Origin: Saccharopolyspora flava
GTDB lineage: Bacteria; Actinomycetota; Actinomycetes; Mycobacteriales; Pseudonocardiaceae
Direction: 5' to 3'
Assembly: GCF_900116135.1 (NCBI RefSeq)
Contig: NZ_FOZX01000002.1
Coordinates: forward strand, 124,001 to 188,000
DNA length: 64,000 nt
Below, one piece after another: positions 25,955 through 34,617 of this stretch. Under the pieces are notes generated by a model. It did not search any database. It was not told the origin of the DNA and worked only from the letters and a program-made list of their open reading frames with translations. How positions within the stretch are numbered: position 1 is the stretch's first letter; the number at the start of each line of letters is the position of its first letter. The position numbers were made by a program, and so were the translations under genes.

Positions 25955-26776
25955 TCAGAGGAGGTCGTCGATGCGGCGCGCGTAGGCGGTGACGCCGTAG
26001 GCGACCTCGAAGCCGGTGGCCTCGGCGAAGCGCTGGGCCGTGCCGCCCTCCTCGGCGTGACCGGCGACCAGCAGGGCGCCCATCCGGCGGAGCTCTTCGG
26101 CGGTCTCGGTGACCAGATCGTGGCCGTAACCCCTGCGGCGACGGCCCGGCCGGACCACGACCTGCTCGATCAGGCCGACGCCGCGTTCGACGAAGCCCTG
26201 CGCGAACCCCGCGATGCGGTCCACCCCGGGGTCGTCGACGACGAGCAGCACCGCGCGGTTGTCGTCGGCGCGGTGGCCGAGGTGGCGGGCCAGGCGCTGC
26301 TCGCCCTCCTCCGACAGGCCGGTCTCGTCGGCGTAGAGCTCGACGATGCCCTCCAGGTCCCGGTCCTCGACGGGCCGGGCGACGCCGCGGCTGAAACCCC
26401 GGTTCCGGTGCAGCAGCACGACCTGCTCCTCGACCGCGCGCCACAGGGCGTCGTCGGCGATGCCCTCGATCTCGCCGACGGTCGTCGGGGAGGCGTAGAC
26501 GACGGCTTCCGAGCGGCCGGCCTCGGCGAAGACCTGCTCCAGCTCCATCAGCGTGCCCGCGACCTGCGCGCCGGTACCCCACAGCGCGCACGCGTGGTTG
26601 GCGACCGGCAGCGGGTTGTCCTGGTTGAGCACGACCGTCGCCACCCCGACGCGGGTGCGCACGCCGTAGCGGACCACGGCCGAGGCCAGACGGGCGGTTT
26701 CGACCAGTCCGGCCAGGTCGCGGGCCTGCCTGGGGTCGAGGAGGGTGTCGTCGTCCGGATCGTGCAGCGGGTCCAC
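25955..26776 (-). CDS. GNAT-family N-acetyltransferase
   Basis: 273 aa. The C-terminal GNAT fold contains VVVRPGRRRRGYGHDLVTE, the acetyl-CoA pyrophosphate-binding loop R-x-x-G-x-G/A; the N-terminal 110 residues form an extra domain, as in two-part actinobacterial GNATs. Start GTG 26776. It is divergent from the DUF885 gene across 76 bp. Acceptor unknown. Confidence 0.82.
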   Translation of the reverse strand: MDPLHDPDDDTLLDPRQARDLAGLVETARLASAVVRYGVRTRVGVATVVLNQDNPLPVANHACALWGTGAQVAGTLMELEQVFAEAGRSEAVVYASPTTVGEIEGIADDALWRAVEEQVVLLHRNRGFSRGVARPVEDRDLEGIVELYADETGLSEEGEQRLARHLGHRADDNRAVLLVVDDPGVDRIAGFAQGFVERGVGLIEQVVVRPGRRRRGYGHDLVTETAEELRRMGALLVAGHAEEGGTAQRFAEATGFEVAYGVTAYARRIDDLL

Positions 26777-26852
26777 GGGACCATTGTCCCCTCGCCCGAA
26801 CGCAGGACCGGACGCCCTGCCGGATGTCGGCCCGAAGGGGCACGATTGGTCT

Positions 26853-28511
26853 GTGACGACCCCGGATCAGCTCGCCGACGAACTGCTCGACCTGGACCTG
26901 GACGCCGATCCGATCGGCGCCTCGCTCTACGGTCTGCCCGGCCGCGACCACCTGCTGCCGGACATCTCCGCCGCGGCCGAGCTCGCCCACCGCGAGCGGG
27001 CCGAGGACATCCGGGTGCGCGCCATGGCCGTCGACACCACCCACTGCGGGCTGGAGGAGCGGCTGACCATCGCCGTCGTCGTGCAGCACGCGCAGTCCAC
27101 GGTCGACCGGCTCGACTCCCGTTCCCCCGAGTACACGCTGAGCGGGAACATGTTCGCGCCGGTCGCGGGCCTGCTGTTCCTGCTCGGGCAGGTGCCGGTG
27201 CGCGAGCGGCAGCAGGGCGAGGACTACCTGCGGCGCATCGCCCGCATCCCCGACTTCACCGCCGCGGCCGCCCAGCGGCATCGCGAGGGCGTGCGGGCCG
27301 GGCGGGTACCGGTGCGCTCGCTGCTCGACGACGCGGTCGCCCACCTCGACTCCCACCTGGCCCACCCCGATCAGGACCCGCTGCTCACCCAGGAGCTCAC
27401 GGACGACCTCGCCGACCAGCGGCGACGCCTGATCGAGGACGTCGTCAACCCGGCGCTGGCCGAGTACCGGCAGGTGCTGGCGAGCGAGATCGCGCCGCAC
27501 GCGCGCGACGACGACCGGCCCGGCCTGTGCTGGCTGCCGGGCGGGCACGAGATCTACCAGCGGCTGATCCACGCCCACACCACCACCGAACGCACCCCGG
27601 CCGAGCTGCACGAGACCGGCCGGGCGCAGCTGGCGTCGCTGCGCGCGGAGATCTCCACGCTCGGCGCGCGGATCTGGAACGAGCCCGACCCGGCGGCGGT
27701 GCTGCACCGGATGCAGACCGATCCGTCGCTGTGCTGGGACGACGGCGAGCAGATGCTGGCCGCCGCCCGCGCGGCCATCACCAAGGCCGAGCAGGCCGCG
27801 CCGGGCTGGTTCGGGAAGCTGCCGCAGCAGCCGTGCGAGGTGCGGCCGGTGCCGGGCACGCCGTCGGAGAGCACCCCGATCGGCTTCTACCTGGGGCCGG
27901 CGCTGGACGGGTCCCGGCCGGGCGTGTACTTCGCGAACACGCTGCGGGCCGAGCAGCGGCCCCGGTTCGCCTCCGAGGTGATCGCCTTCCACGAGGTCGT
28001 GCCGGGCCACCACCTGCAGGTCAGCCTCGCCCAGGAGCTCACCGAGCTGCCGCTGCTGCGCCGGATCGCCGAGTTCAACGCCTACGCCGAGGGCTGGGGG
28101 CTCTACACCGAGCGGCTGGCCGACGAGATGGGGCTGTACTCCGACGACCTGATGCGGCTGGGCATGGTCGTGCAGGACCTGCTGCGCGCGGCGCGGCTGG
28201 TCGTCGACACCGGGCTGCACGAGTTCGGCTGGAGCAGGCAGCGGGCGCTGGAGACGATGATCTCCAGCACGACCCTGTCGGACCTGGAGGCGGCTTCCGA
28301 GGTCGACCGCTACATCGTCTACCCCGGTCAGGCGCTGTCGTACCTGGTGGGACGGCTGGAGCTGGAGCGGATCCGGGAGGCCTCGCGGCGGCGGCTGGGC
28401 GCGGAGTTCGACATCCGCCGGTTCCACGACGCGGTCCTCGGGCACGGGGCGCTGCCAATCTCGACGCTGGAATTCCTGATCAACGATCAGCCCCCTGCTA
28501 CATCCAGGTGA
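26853..28511 (+). CDS. DUF885-family metallopeptidase-like protein
   Basis: 552 aa. IAFHEVVPGHHLQ (HExxPGHH) is the zinc-binding signature of the DUF885 family, and AYAEGWGLYTERLADEMG carries the additional glutamate. Family members are predicted zinc hydrolases, some with carboxypeptidase-like activity. Start GTG 26853. There is no signal peptide, so it is cytoplasmic. Confidence 0.85.
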   Translation: MTTPDQLADELLDLDLDADPIGASLYGLPGRDHLLPDISAAAELAHRERAEDIRVRAMAVDTTHCGLEERLTIAVVVQHAQSTVDRLDSRSPEYTLSGNMFAPVAGLLFLLGQVPVRERQQGEDYLRRIARIPDFTAAAAQRHREGVRAGRVPVRSLLDDAVAHLDSHLAHPDQDPLLTQELTDDLADQRRRLIEDVVNPALAEYRQVLASEIAPHARDDDRPGLCWLPGGHEIYQRLIHAHTTTERTPAELHETGRAQLASLRAEISTLGARIWNEPDPAAVLHRMQTDPSLCWDDGEQMLAAARAAITKAEQAAPGWFGKLPQQPCEVRPVPGTPSESTPIGFYLGPALDGSRPGVYFANTLRAEQRPRFASEVIAFHEVVPGHHLQVSLAQELTELPLLRRIAEFNAYAEGWGLYTERLADEMGLYSDDLMRLGMVVQDLLRAARLVVDTGLHEFGWSRQRALETMISSTTLSDLEAASEVDRYIVYPGQALSYLVGRLELERIREASRRRLGAEFDIRRFHDAVLGHGALPISTLEFLINDQPPATSR

Positions 28512-28613
28512 CGCCGTTCCAACACGGCCGAAATCGACACGGAACGCATTACTGTCGACACCGAGCGTGTTCGCTGCTGCTCGCGACCAGGCCTTGTGTG
28601 GACAGGAGGCGCC

Positions 28614-30524
28614 GTGACCGGGACCTTTCACCACCGCCAGGAACTGCTCCGGCGCGAAGCGGAGGTGCAGCTGCGCGACCGGCCGCTGCCGTCGTGGCAG
28701 AAGCGGGTGCTGCACCGCTTCGCCGCCGAGCGGGACAACGGCTGGTACCCGCTGCTCAACCAGTTCGCGCCGCACACCCCGAGGCAGCGCCCGGACCTGG
28801 TGCTGGTCGGCCGGATGGGCGTGCTGGTGGTGCTGCTGCGGGAGACCGAACCGGACTGGGAGGACTCGCGCGCGGCGTTCGTGTGGGCCGCGGAGCTGCT
28901 GGCGGGCGCGTCCATCGGGTCCGGGATGCTCAGCGAGTCGGTGCTGCGCACGGTCGTGGTGCACCCGATCGAGCACACCGGGCGCAAGGGGCGCAGCGCC
29001 GATCACCTGGCGATCACCGAGGACGAGCTGGACCGGTTGTTCAAGCGCGGCGAGCGGATCCTGACCTCCGACGAGGCGCTGGCGCTGGCCAAGCACCTGG
29101 ACAGCCGCACGTTCGACCTGACGCCGATCATGTGGAACTCGCAGCGCATCCCGCGTCAGCGCGGCGGCGTGCCGGAGGTGCTGCAGGAACCGGTGGCGCC
29201 GTCGGCGCGGCGGCCGTTCCGGGACTGGCGGTACTTCCTGGACGACGCGCAGCTGGGCGCGGTGCGGCGCAGCTACTCGGGCCCGGCGCAGATCAGCGGC
29301 CCCGCAGGCACCGGCAAGACGACGCTGGCGCTGCACCGGCTGGCCTACCTGGCGCGGCGCGGTGACGGCAAGCTGCTGTGCACGTCGCCGCTGCCGTGGA
29401 TCCCGGCGCGGGCGGCGGCGCGGTTCGGCCGGATGGCGCCGGAGCTGGCCGGGCAGATCGAGTTCACCTCGCTGCACGCGTGGGCGCGGGACCTGCTGGC
29501 CGGGCGCGGGCGCGCGGCCGAGGTCGACGAGCGGGAGGTGCGGCGCGCGTTCGACGCCGTGTGGTCGCGGGACGTGGTGCTGCACGGGCTGCGGAACTCG
29601 CGGGAGTACTGGCGGGACGAGATCGACCGGGTGATCAAGGGCCGGGGCATCTCGTCGTTCGACGCCTACCGGACGGTGTCGCGGAAGGGCCGGGGCGGGC
29701 AGCTGCCCTCGGACTTCCGGTCGCACGCCTGGCGCTTCTACTGCGAGTACGAGCGGGAGCTGTCCGAGCGGGGCGTGTTCGACCACAACGACGTGCTCAA
29801 GCGCGCGCTGGCCGAGCTGGAGCGGCGTCCGCTGCCCCGCCAGTACACCGGCGTGGTCGTCGACGAGGCCCAGGAGCTCACGCTGATCGGGCTGCGGCTG
29901 GCGCACGCGATCAGCGGCGCCGGGCCGGATCAGCTGCTGCTGGTCGGCGACGGTCAGCAGCAGGCGCTGGCCGGAGGCTGGCGGCTGGCCGAGGCGGGGA
30001 TCTCGCTGCACGGGCGCGGCGAGGCGCTGCGGCACGACTACCGCAACCGGGCGATGCTGCTGGAGCGCGCGAGCCAGGTGGAGGCGATCAACCGGTTCGA
30101 CGAGGGCCCGTCGCTGCCGTTGAGCGCGGCCCTGCCGGTCCGCGGGGGCGGCCAGGTCGTCGAGTGGCACGGCCGGGACCAGGAGCGGGCCCTGCTGTGC
30201 GCGCTGCTGGCGCTGGACGACGACTCGTCGGCGGCGGTGCTCACCGAGACCGAGTCCGCGGCCGAGCACTGGCTGCGGGTGCTGCGCGACGCCGGTGTCG
30301 CCGCCCGGGAACTGGCCTCCTGGGACGGCCGCGACACCACCGACACGCTCGTCGGCACCTACCTGCACGCCAAGGGTTCGGAGTTCCGCTCGGTCTTCCT
30401 CCCGGTAGAGCCCACTCCCCCGCCGGACACCGCCGAGGACCGCGAAACCCACCAGCGCCGCCGCCTCACGGCCATGACCAGAGCCCAAGACCTCCTCTGG
30501 CTCGCCCACCCCACCACCCCGTGA
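28614..30524 (+). CDS. NERD-like/UvrD-like superfamily 1 ATPase
   Basis: 636 aa. The N-terminal part (about 20-130) resembles a NERD nuclease-related domain (RPDLVLVGRMGVLVVLL), but the E-x-K motif expected there reads LLRETE, so the nuclease centre seems lost. The helicase core has Walker A GPAGTGKTTLALHRLAYL (about 230), Walker B VVVDEAQEL and GDGQQQ motif III; motif VI is GMTRA-like (LTAMTRAQDLLWLA). AGGAGG lies four bases before GTG 28614. A DNA-dependent ATPase or helicase is likely; repair or defence is open. Confidence 0.78.
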   Translation: MTGTFHHRQELLRREAEVQLRDRPLPSWQKRVLHRFAAERDNGWYPLLNQFAPHTPRQRPDLVLVGRMGVLVVLLRETEPDWEDSRAAFVWAAELLAGASIGSGMLSESVLRTVVVHPIEHTGRKGRSADHLAITEDELDRLFKRGERILTSDEALALAKHLDSRTFDLTPIMWNSQRIPRQRGGVPEVLQEPVAPSARRPFRDWRYFLDDAQLGAVRRSYSGPAQISGPAGTGKTTLALHRLAYLARRGDGKLLCTSPLPWIPARAAARFGRMAPELAGQIEFTSLHAWARDLLAGRGRAAEVDEREVRRAFDAVWSRDVVLHGLRNSREYWRDEIDRVIKGRGISSFDAYRTVSRKGRGGQLPSDFRSHAWRFYCEYERELSERGVFDHNDVLKRALAELERRPLPRQYTGVVVDEAQELTLIGLRLAHAISGAGPDQLLLVGDGQQQALAGGWRLAEAGISLHGRGEALRHDYRNRAMLLERASQVEAINRFDEGPSLPLSAALPVRGGGQVVEWHGRDQERALLCALLALDDDSSAAVLTETESAAEHWLRVLRDAGVAARELASWDGRDTTDTLVGTYLHAKGSEFRSVFLPVEPTPPPDTAEDRETHQRRRLTAMTRAQDLLWLAHPTTP

Positions 30525-30528
30525 CCGC

Positions 30529-30569
30529 GAAAACCCCGGTTTTCACGCGACAAAAACCGCGGTTTTCGA
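30529..30569. terminator. Family B palindrome between convergent genes
   Basis: CGAAAACCCCGGTTTT (30529-30544) faces AAAACCGCGGTTTTCG (30554-30569) with one mismatch. It starts 5 bp after the helicase-like stop and ends just before the stop of the convergent gene at 30577. It is a sequence relative of the element at 2388-2432. Confidence 0.7.
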
Positions 30570-30576
30570 CGGAGTG

Positions 30577-30933
30577 TCACTCAGGCGGGCGGAATTCGGG
30601 TTGGTCGAGGAGGCGGAGCCAGGTGCCGTCGGGCTGGCGGCGGGCGACTTGGGCGCGGGCGCGCGTGCCGTCCTTGGGCGGGGTGGCCGTGAGGGCTATG
30701 TCCCCGCTGATCAGGGTCGGGAGCGGCGGTTCCGGTTCGAAGCGGGGGTTGTGGGAGAGGACTTCCTCCCAGAGCGCTCGGATGGCCGGGCGGCCGACCG
30801 TCGTCTCGCCGGGAGGGTAGGCCATGACGGCGTCGGGTTCGTAGAGCTCGGCGACCCCTTCGGCATCTCCGGCGTTGCTGCGTTCGACGAACAGTCGGGT
30901 GAGGTCTTCGGGTTCGCGGGCCTTGTCGCGCAT
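30577..30933 (-). CDS. NTF2-like (YybH/SnoaL-type) protein
   Basis: 118 aa. LTRLFVERSNAGDAEGVAELYEPDAVMAYP... is the YybH/DUF4440 pattern of small NTF2-fold proteins; VGRPAIRALWEEVL follows. Ligand binding or isomerase function possible. GAGGAG precedes ATG 30933. It is divergent from a LysR gene with a matching dyad between, so it is the likely LysR target. Confidence 0.8.
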   Translation of the reverse strand: MRDKAREPEDLTRLFVERSNAGDAEGVAELYEPDAVMAYPPGETTVGRPAIRALWEEVLSHNPRFEPEPPLPTLISGDIALTATPPKDGTRARAQVARRQPDGTWLRLLDQPEFRPPE

Positions 30934-30978
30934 GGCAGTTCTCCTCTCCGGTTCTGCTTCCAGCCTGCGGCGACCTGA

Positions 30979-31005
30979 ATCAGAAGTCCAACAGATGCTT
31001 CTGAT
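30979..31005. promoter_or_regulatory. LysR-type operator dyad
   Basis: ATCAGAAG-N11-CTTCTGAT, perfect 8-bp arms, between the divergent SnoaL-like and lysR genes and about 20 bp before the lysR ATG. The geometry matches T-N11-A LysR sites. Confidence 0.65.
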
Positions 31006-31025
31006 GGGAACTAGAATCAGCGGTT

Positions 31026-31934
31026 ATGGACTTGCGGCAGCTGGAGTACTTCGTGGCGGTGGCCGAGGAGCGGAACTTCACCCGGGCCGCGCAGCGCGTG
31101 CACATCAGCCAGTCCGGGGTGAGCGCGCAGATCCGGCGGCTGGAGAAGGAACTCGGCGCCGAGCTCTTCGACCGCTCGGGGCGGTCGGCCGAGCTGACGG
31201 TGGCGGGCGAGGCGGCGTTGGAACACGCGCGGGCCGCGCTCGCCGCGGCGGGGGCCGTCGGGCAGGCCGTCGGGGAGGTCACCGGGCTGCTGCGCGGGAA
31301 TCTCGGCGTCGGCATGGTCATCGGGTGCACCGTGACGCCGTTGTTCGACGCGCTGGCGGCCTTCCACGAAGCCCATCCGGGAGTGGAGCTGTCGCTGCGG
31401 GAGGACAATTCGGACCGGCTCGTCGCGGACGTCCGCACCGGGTCGCTGGATCTCGCGCTGATCGGCGCCGAGACCGAACCCGAAGGCCTGGACTCCCTCA
31501 CGATCGTCGCGGAACCGCTGGTCGCAGCCGTCCCGGCGGGTCACGAGCTGGACGGGAACGCGGTGTCGCTCGCCGAGCTCGCCGCGCACCCCGTGGTGTG
31601 CATGCCCTCGGGAACCGGGCAGCGGGCGGTGTTCGACCGGGCGTGCGCGGAACGCGGTGCGCAGCCGACGATCGCGCTGCAGGCCGGCGCGGCGCAGGCG
31701 ATCGCGGATCTGGCGGCGCGCGGGCTCGGGGTGGCGATCCTCAGCCGGTCGATGGCCGCCGAGTTCGACGAGCTCACCGCGGTGCCGATCACCGATGCCA
31801 CCGAGCCCGCGCTGCTCGCCCTGACGTGGCGGCCGGGTGCCGGAGCGGCGGCGCGGGAGCTGGTTCGCTACTGCTGTGCGGCTTTTCGGATTTCGGTTGA
31901 CCAGGTTTGCAGGAGCGAGGTGACCGCGCGGTGA
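31026..31934 (+). CDS. LysR-family transcriptional regulator
   Basis: 302 aa. The HTH MDLRQLEYFVAVAEERNFTRAAQRVHISQSGVSAQIRRLEKELG (in outline, residues 1-45) is followed by a periplasmic-binding-protein-like effector domain (GVGMVIGCTV...). It has no clear Shine-Dalgarno sequence. Its 3' end overlaps the convergent condensation-domain gene by 67 bp. It probably controls the SnoaL-like neighbour; any role in the acyltransferase cluster is speculative. Confidence 0.88.
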   Translation: MDLRQLEYFVAVAEERNFTRAAQRVHISQSGVSAQIRRLEKELGAELFDRSGRSAELTVAGEAALEHARAALAAAGAVGQAVGEVTGLLRGNLGVGMVIGCTVTPLFDALAAFHEAHPGVELSLREDNSDRLVADVRTGSLDLALIGAETEPEGLDSLTIVAEPLVAAVPAGHELDGNAVSLAELAAHPVVCMPSGTGQRAVFDRACAERGAQPTIALQAGAAQAIADLAARGLGVAILSRSMAAEFDELTAVPITDATEPALLALTWRPGAGAAARELVRYCCAAFRISVDQVCRSEVTAR

Positions 31935-33208
31935 GCGTCGGGGGTGTCCGGGAAGCGGGTGCGGGCGTGGACGCCGTCGGCGGTGCGGGCCAGCCACAGC
32001 TGCACGTCGTCGGCCGGGGCCGTGCCGGAAACGTGCTGGGCGGACGGGGTTTCCGGGAGCCTGCGGTAGTCGATGTAGGAGACCATGAACACGTCGCGGC
32101 GGTCCGCGCGCAGCGGTCGCGGCAGCGAGGACAGGACCTGGTCCAGCGGGGGTTCGGCCCGCTCGCGTCCTCGCGCGAGGTGTTCGCCCATGCGGGTCAG
32201 GTCGGGGTCGGCCCAGACGGGGACGGTGGTGGTGAACCAGCCGACGGAGTCGGCGTCCTCGGGGCCCCGCGTCTGCACCGGCACCAGCACCGGCAGCACT
32301 TCCCCCACGGCCGAGGCCATCGTCGACAGCAGCGCCCCGAAGGTCGTGGTGCCCTTCGCGCGGGCGACCTCGCTCAGCGCGGCCGTGGTCCGGGAATCGG
32401 CCAGCAGCCGCCGATCCGTGGCCTGCTCCGCGGTTTTCCCTTCCGGCACACCGGTTTTCACCGGCGACACGGGTAACCGGTAGTCGACGGCGTCCAGGAA
32501 CTCGCGCCAGCTCGCCATCGCGGGACCGGACTCCTCCGACGGCTGCGACCACTCCGCCACCCGCGCGGCGAAGCTCCCCGCCGCCGGTAGCTCGTCCCCG
32601 GTGTAGAGCGCGTGAAGATCCCTCGCGATCAACGCGATCGAGTGCGCGTCCACGTGGGCGTGATCGAACCCGCACACCACCGTCGAACTCCCCGGCCGCG
32701 ACACCGCCACCAGCACGAACGCCGGAAACGACCCCGGCGCGCACTCCCGATCCAACAACTCCCGCACCCGCGCCCGGTCAAATCCTGCGGTATTCGTCGG
32801 GTCGAAAACTGCGGTATTTGACCGGTCGAATACCGCAGTTTTTGACCGGTCGAATATTGCGGTATTTGCCCCGGGGAGGTCGGGTGAGGGTGGGAGGGGG
32901 TGGACGGTGAGGTGGGTGGGGTTGTGGCGGACGGCGGTGGTGGTGTCGGGGTGGAACTCGTGGTGGAGGGAGTCGTGCCTGCTCACCAGTGCTTTGAAGG
33001 CTTGGGTGAGGGCTTGGTCGTTGATCGGGCCTTCGACTTCGAAGGTGGCCGCCAGCCAGACGGCGGGGTTGCCCGCTGCGGCGGAGGCGAGGTGGTTGCG
33101 CTGGTTGACCGACAGCGCGGCGGGTTCCGGGGTGCCGGTCGGGGTGACGGTCCAGGCGCGGACGTCGCCCGGGGCGAGGTGCCAGAGGTCGGCGGCGGTG
33201 ACGTGCAT
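31868..33208 (-). CDS. Stand-alone condensation-domain protein C3, with in-frame 24-bp repeats
   Basis: 446 aa. It is a single NRPS-type condensation fold (chloramphenicol-acetyltransferase-like). The active-site line is FDHAHVDAHS with H183-x-x-x-D187, but Ala replaces the following Gly. SVGWFTTTVPV and MVSYIDYRRLP are the later core motifs. Residues 115-146 are four 8-residue repeats (N/K-T-A-V-F-D-R-S), encoded by quasi-palindromic 24-bp units, an insertion absent from its two paralogues. ATG 33208 lies 2 bp after the upstream stop, so it is the third gene of a coupled operon. There are no carrier-protein or adenylation domains. It probably transfers acyl groups to an alcohol or amine; substrate unknown. 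Confidence 0.75.
   Translation of the reverse strand: MHVTAADLWHLAPGDVRAWTVTPTGTPEPAALSVNQRNHLASAAAGNPAVWLAATFEVEGPINDQALTQAFKALVSRHDSLHHEFHPDTTTAVRHNPTHLTVHPLPPSPDLPGANTAIFDRSKTAVFDRSNTAVFDPTNTAGFDRARVRELLDRECAPGSFPAFVLVAVSRPGSSTVVCGFDHAHVDAHSIALIARDLHALYTGDELPAAGSFAARVAEWSQPSEESGPAMASWREFLDAVDYRLPVSPVKTGVPEGKTAEQATDRRLLADSRTTAALSEVARAKGTTTFGALLSTMASAVGEVLPVLVPVQTRGPEDADSVGWFTTTVPVWADPDLTRMGEHLARGRERAEPPLDQVLSSLPRPLRADRRDVFMVSYIDYRRLPETPSAQHVSGTAPADDVQLWLARTADGVHARTRFPDTPDAHRAVTSLLQTWSTEIRKAAQQ
32771..32866 (-). repeat. Four in-frame 24-bp quasi-palindromic repeats inside a coding region
   Basis: Direct repeats encoding NTAIFDRS, KTAVFDRS, NTAVFDPT and NTAGFDRA. On the plus strand GTCGAAAACTGCGGTATTTG (from 32801) faces a near-complement (32825-32846). 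The GTCGAAAAC...TTTTGAC outline resembles the family B palindromes found between genes at 2388 and 30529. Confidence 0.75.
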
Positions 33209-33210
33209 GG

Positions 33211-34617
33211 TCAGCCGGCGGCGCTGCGGAAGATCTCCCGCAGCCGGCCGTGGTAGGTCTCGACCGTCTCGCGGGCCTGGGCCGTGTCCGGGACCTGGGC
33301 CAGCAGGTAGAGGCTGTCGGCGTCCCGGTTGATCCACATCGAGGCGTTGGAGGTGCGGCCGGTGCCGGTGAAGTGCACGCCGCGCTCGTCGGCCGGGCGG
33401 CCCGCGCCGGGGAACCAGCGCAGGTCGAGGTACGACAGCAGCTGGGGGCTGCCGATGTCGGCCGGGGTGCAGGTGCCGGTGCGCAGGAGGGTGTCGACGA
33501 CCAGGTGGATCGGGGCCCGGGCGAGCTGCTTGGCGTGCCGCAGCGCGTCCTGCGCGCGGTGCGCGAGCTCGCCGAAACCGGCGTCGCCGACCTCGAACTC
33601 GACCGGGGCGAACGTGCAGAACCAGCCCTGCGACCGGGAGTACGGACCGCGGTCGCGGGTGCTGAGCACCGTCATGCCGAAGTAGTGGTCCCGCCCGGCC
33701 AGCTCGCGCTCGGCGGCGGCCACGGCGGCGAACACACCACCGCTGATCCGCGCGCCCGCCGCCTTGCAGGCGCGGTCGAAGGCGGTGACCTCGTCACCTT
33801 CGAGGAACGTCAGGGTGCGGATGCGCACCGGCGCCTTCTCGCCCTCCTCCAGCCCCAGCGGCAGCGGGAACCGGGGAAGCCGGTTGCCGTGGGAGGACAC
33901 CATCCGCAGCCACTCGCGGACTTCGGGCGATTCGGCGGTGAAATCCGTTGCGGCCTTGCGCTGTTCCTCCACGTAGTCGCGGAAGTCCCCGCGCTCCTCG
34001 GGTTTCGGCAGCGCGCCCTCGACGACCTCGGGTCCGCCGGGAGCGGCGAGCTCGGCGGCGTAGAGGTCGGCGAGCTCGGATCCGAGCAGGATCTGCGAGG
34101 CGCCGTCGGTGAAGGCGTGGTCGCAGCCCCAGAACAGGCCGAACCCGCCGGGCCGCTCGACGACGCCGAAGGCGAAGCCGGGCCAGGAGTCGGGCGTGCA
34201 CTCCTCGTCGAAGCGGGAGGTCAGGTGCTCCTGCAGCGCGGCGTCCCAGTCACCGCCGTCGACCGGGACCTCCTCGACCTCGAAGTCCACGGCCTCGGCC
34301 GGGACCAGGTGCCGCACGGGTTCCGGGCCGGAGAGGTCGAACCAGGTGCGGAAACCGCCGTGGGTGCGCACGAGTCGCCGCAGGGCGCGCGTCATCGCGT
34401 CGCGGTCCAGGTCGCCGTCGACGTCGGTGGCCACGCCGGTCCACGCGCGGTTGCGGCCCAGCGCCCGGAACGCGCCCAGGTGGTCGGATTGCAGGTCCGA
34501 CGGCGGGCCCGGGTCGACCGGGGCGTCGGCGGCGGCAACGCGGGCCGCGGGCGTGGGACTCCAGCGCAGGACGCGGCCGGGCGCGGTGCGCCAGTCGGCC
34601 ATCGCGGCGAGCTTCAC
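33211..34617 (-). CDS. Stand-alone condensation-domain protein C2
   Basis: 468 aa. It carries the canonical motif WGCDHAFTDGAS (H167-x-x-x-D171-G172), so it keeps the catalytic signature of condensation/acyltransferase enzymes. Further core stretches are VLSTRDRGPYSRSQGWFCTF and LLSYLDLRWFPGAG. The N-terminal half (DHLGAFRALGRNRAWTG) matches the HLASAAAG region of its paralogues. Start GTG 34617 overlaps the previous stop (GTGA). Of the three minus-strand paralogues it is the most likely to be active. It is free-standing, so the acyl donor could be a CoA or a trans-acting carrier protein. Confidence 0.8.
   Translation of the reverse strand: MKLAAMADWRTAPGRVLRWSPTPAARVAAADAPVDPGPPSDLQSDHLGAFRALGRNRAWTGVATDVDGDLDRDAMTRALRRLVRTHGGFRTWFDLSGPEPVRHLVPAEAVDFEVEEVPVDGGDWDAALQEHLTSRFDEECTPDSWPGFAFGVVERPGGFGLFWGCDHAFTDGASQILLGSELADLYAAELAAPGGPEVVEGALPKPEERGDFRDYVEEQRKAATDFTAESPEVREWLRMVSSHGNRLPRFPLPLGLEEGEKAPVRIRTLTFLEGDEVTAFDRACKAAGARISGGVFAAVAAAERELAGRDHYFGMTVLSTRDRGPYSRSQGWFCTFAPVEFEVGDAGFGELAHRAQDALRHAKQLARAPIHLVVDTLLRTGTCTPADIGSPQLLSYLDLRWFPGAGRPADERGVHFTGTGRTSNASMWINRDADSLYLLAQVPDTAQARETVETYHGRLREIFRSAAG

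Noticed and set aside
26057-29365. A 1102-codon plus-strand frame spanning several genes
   Set aside because: It crosses the GNAT (antisense), DUF885 and helicase genes in the wrong frame and shows no family motif.
25911-30509. A 1532-codon open frame on the minus strand
   Set aside because: It is antisense to well-supported GNAT, DUF885 and helicase-like genes; its residues are Arg/Ala/Pro/Gly-rich low-complexity text, the usual GC-rich shadow.
32771-32866. Tandem repeats considered as a small CRISPR array
   Set aside because: The units are contiguous with no spacers, lie in frame inside a gene, and no cas genes are present.
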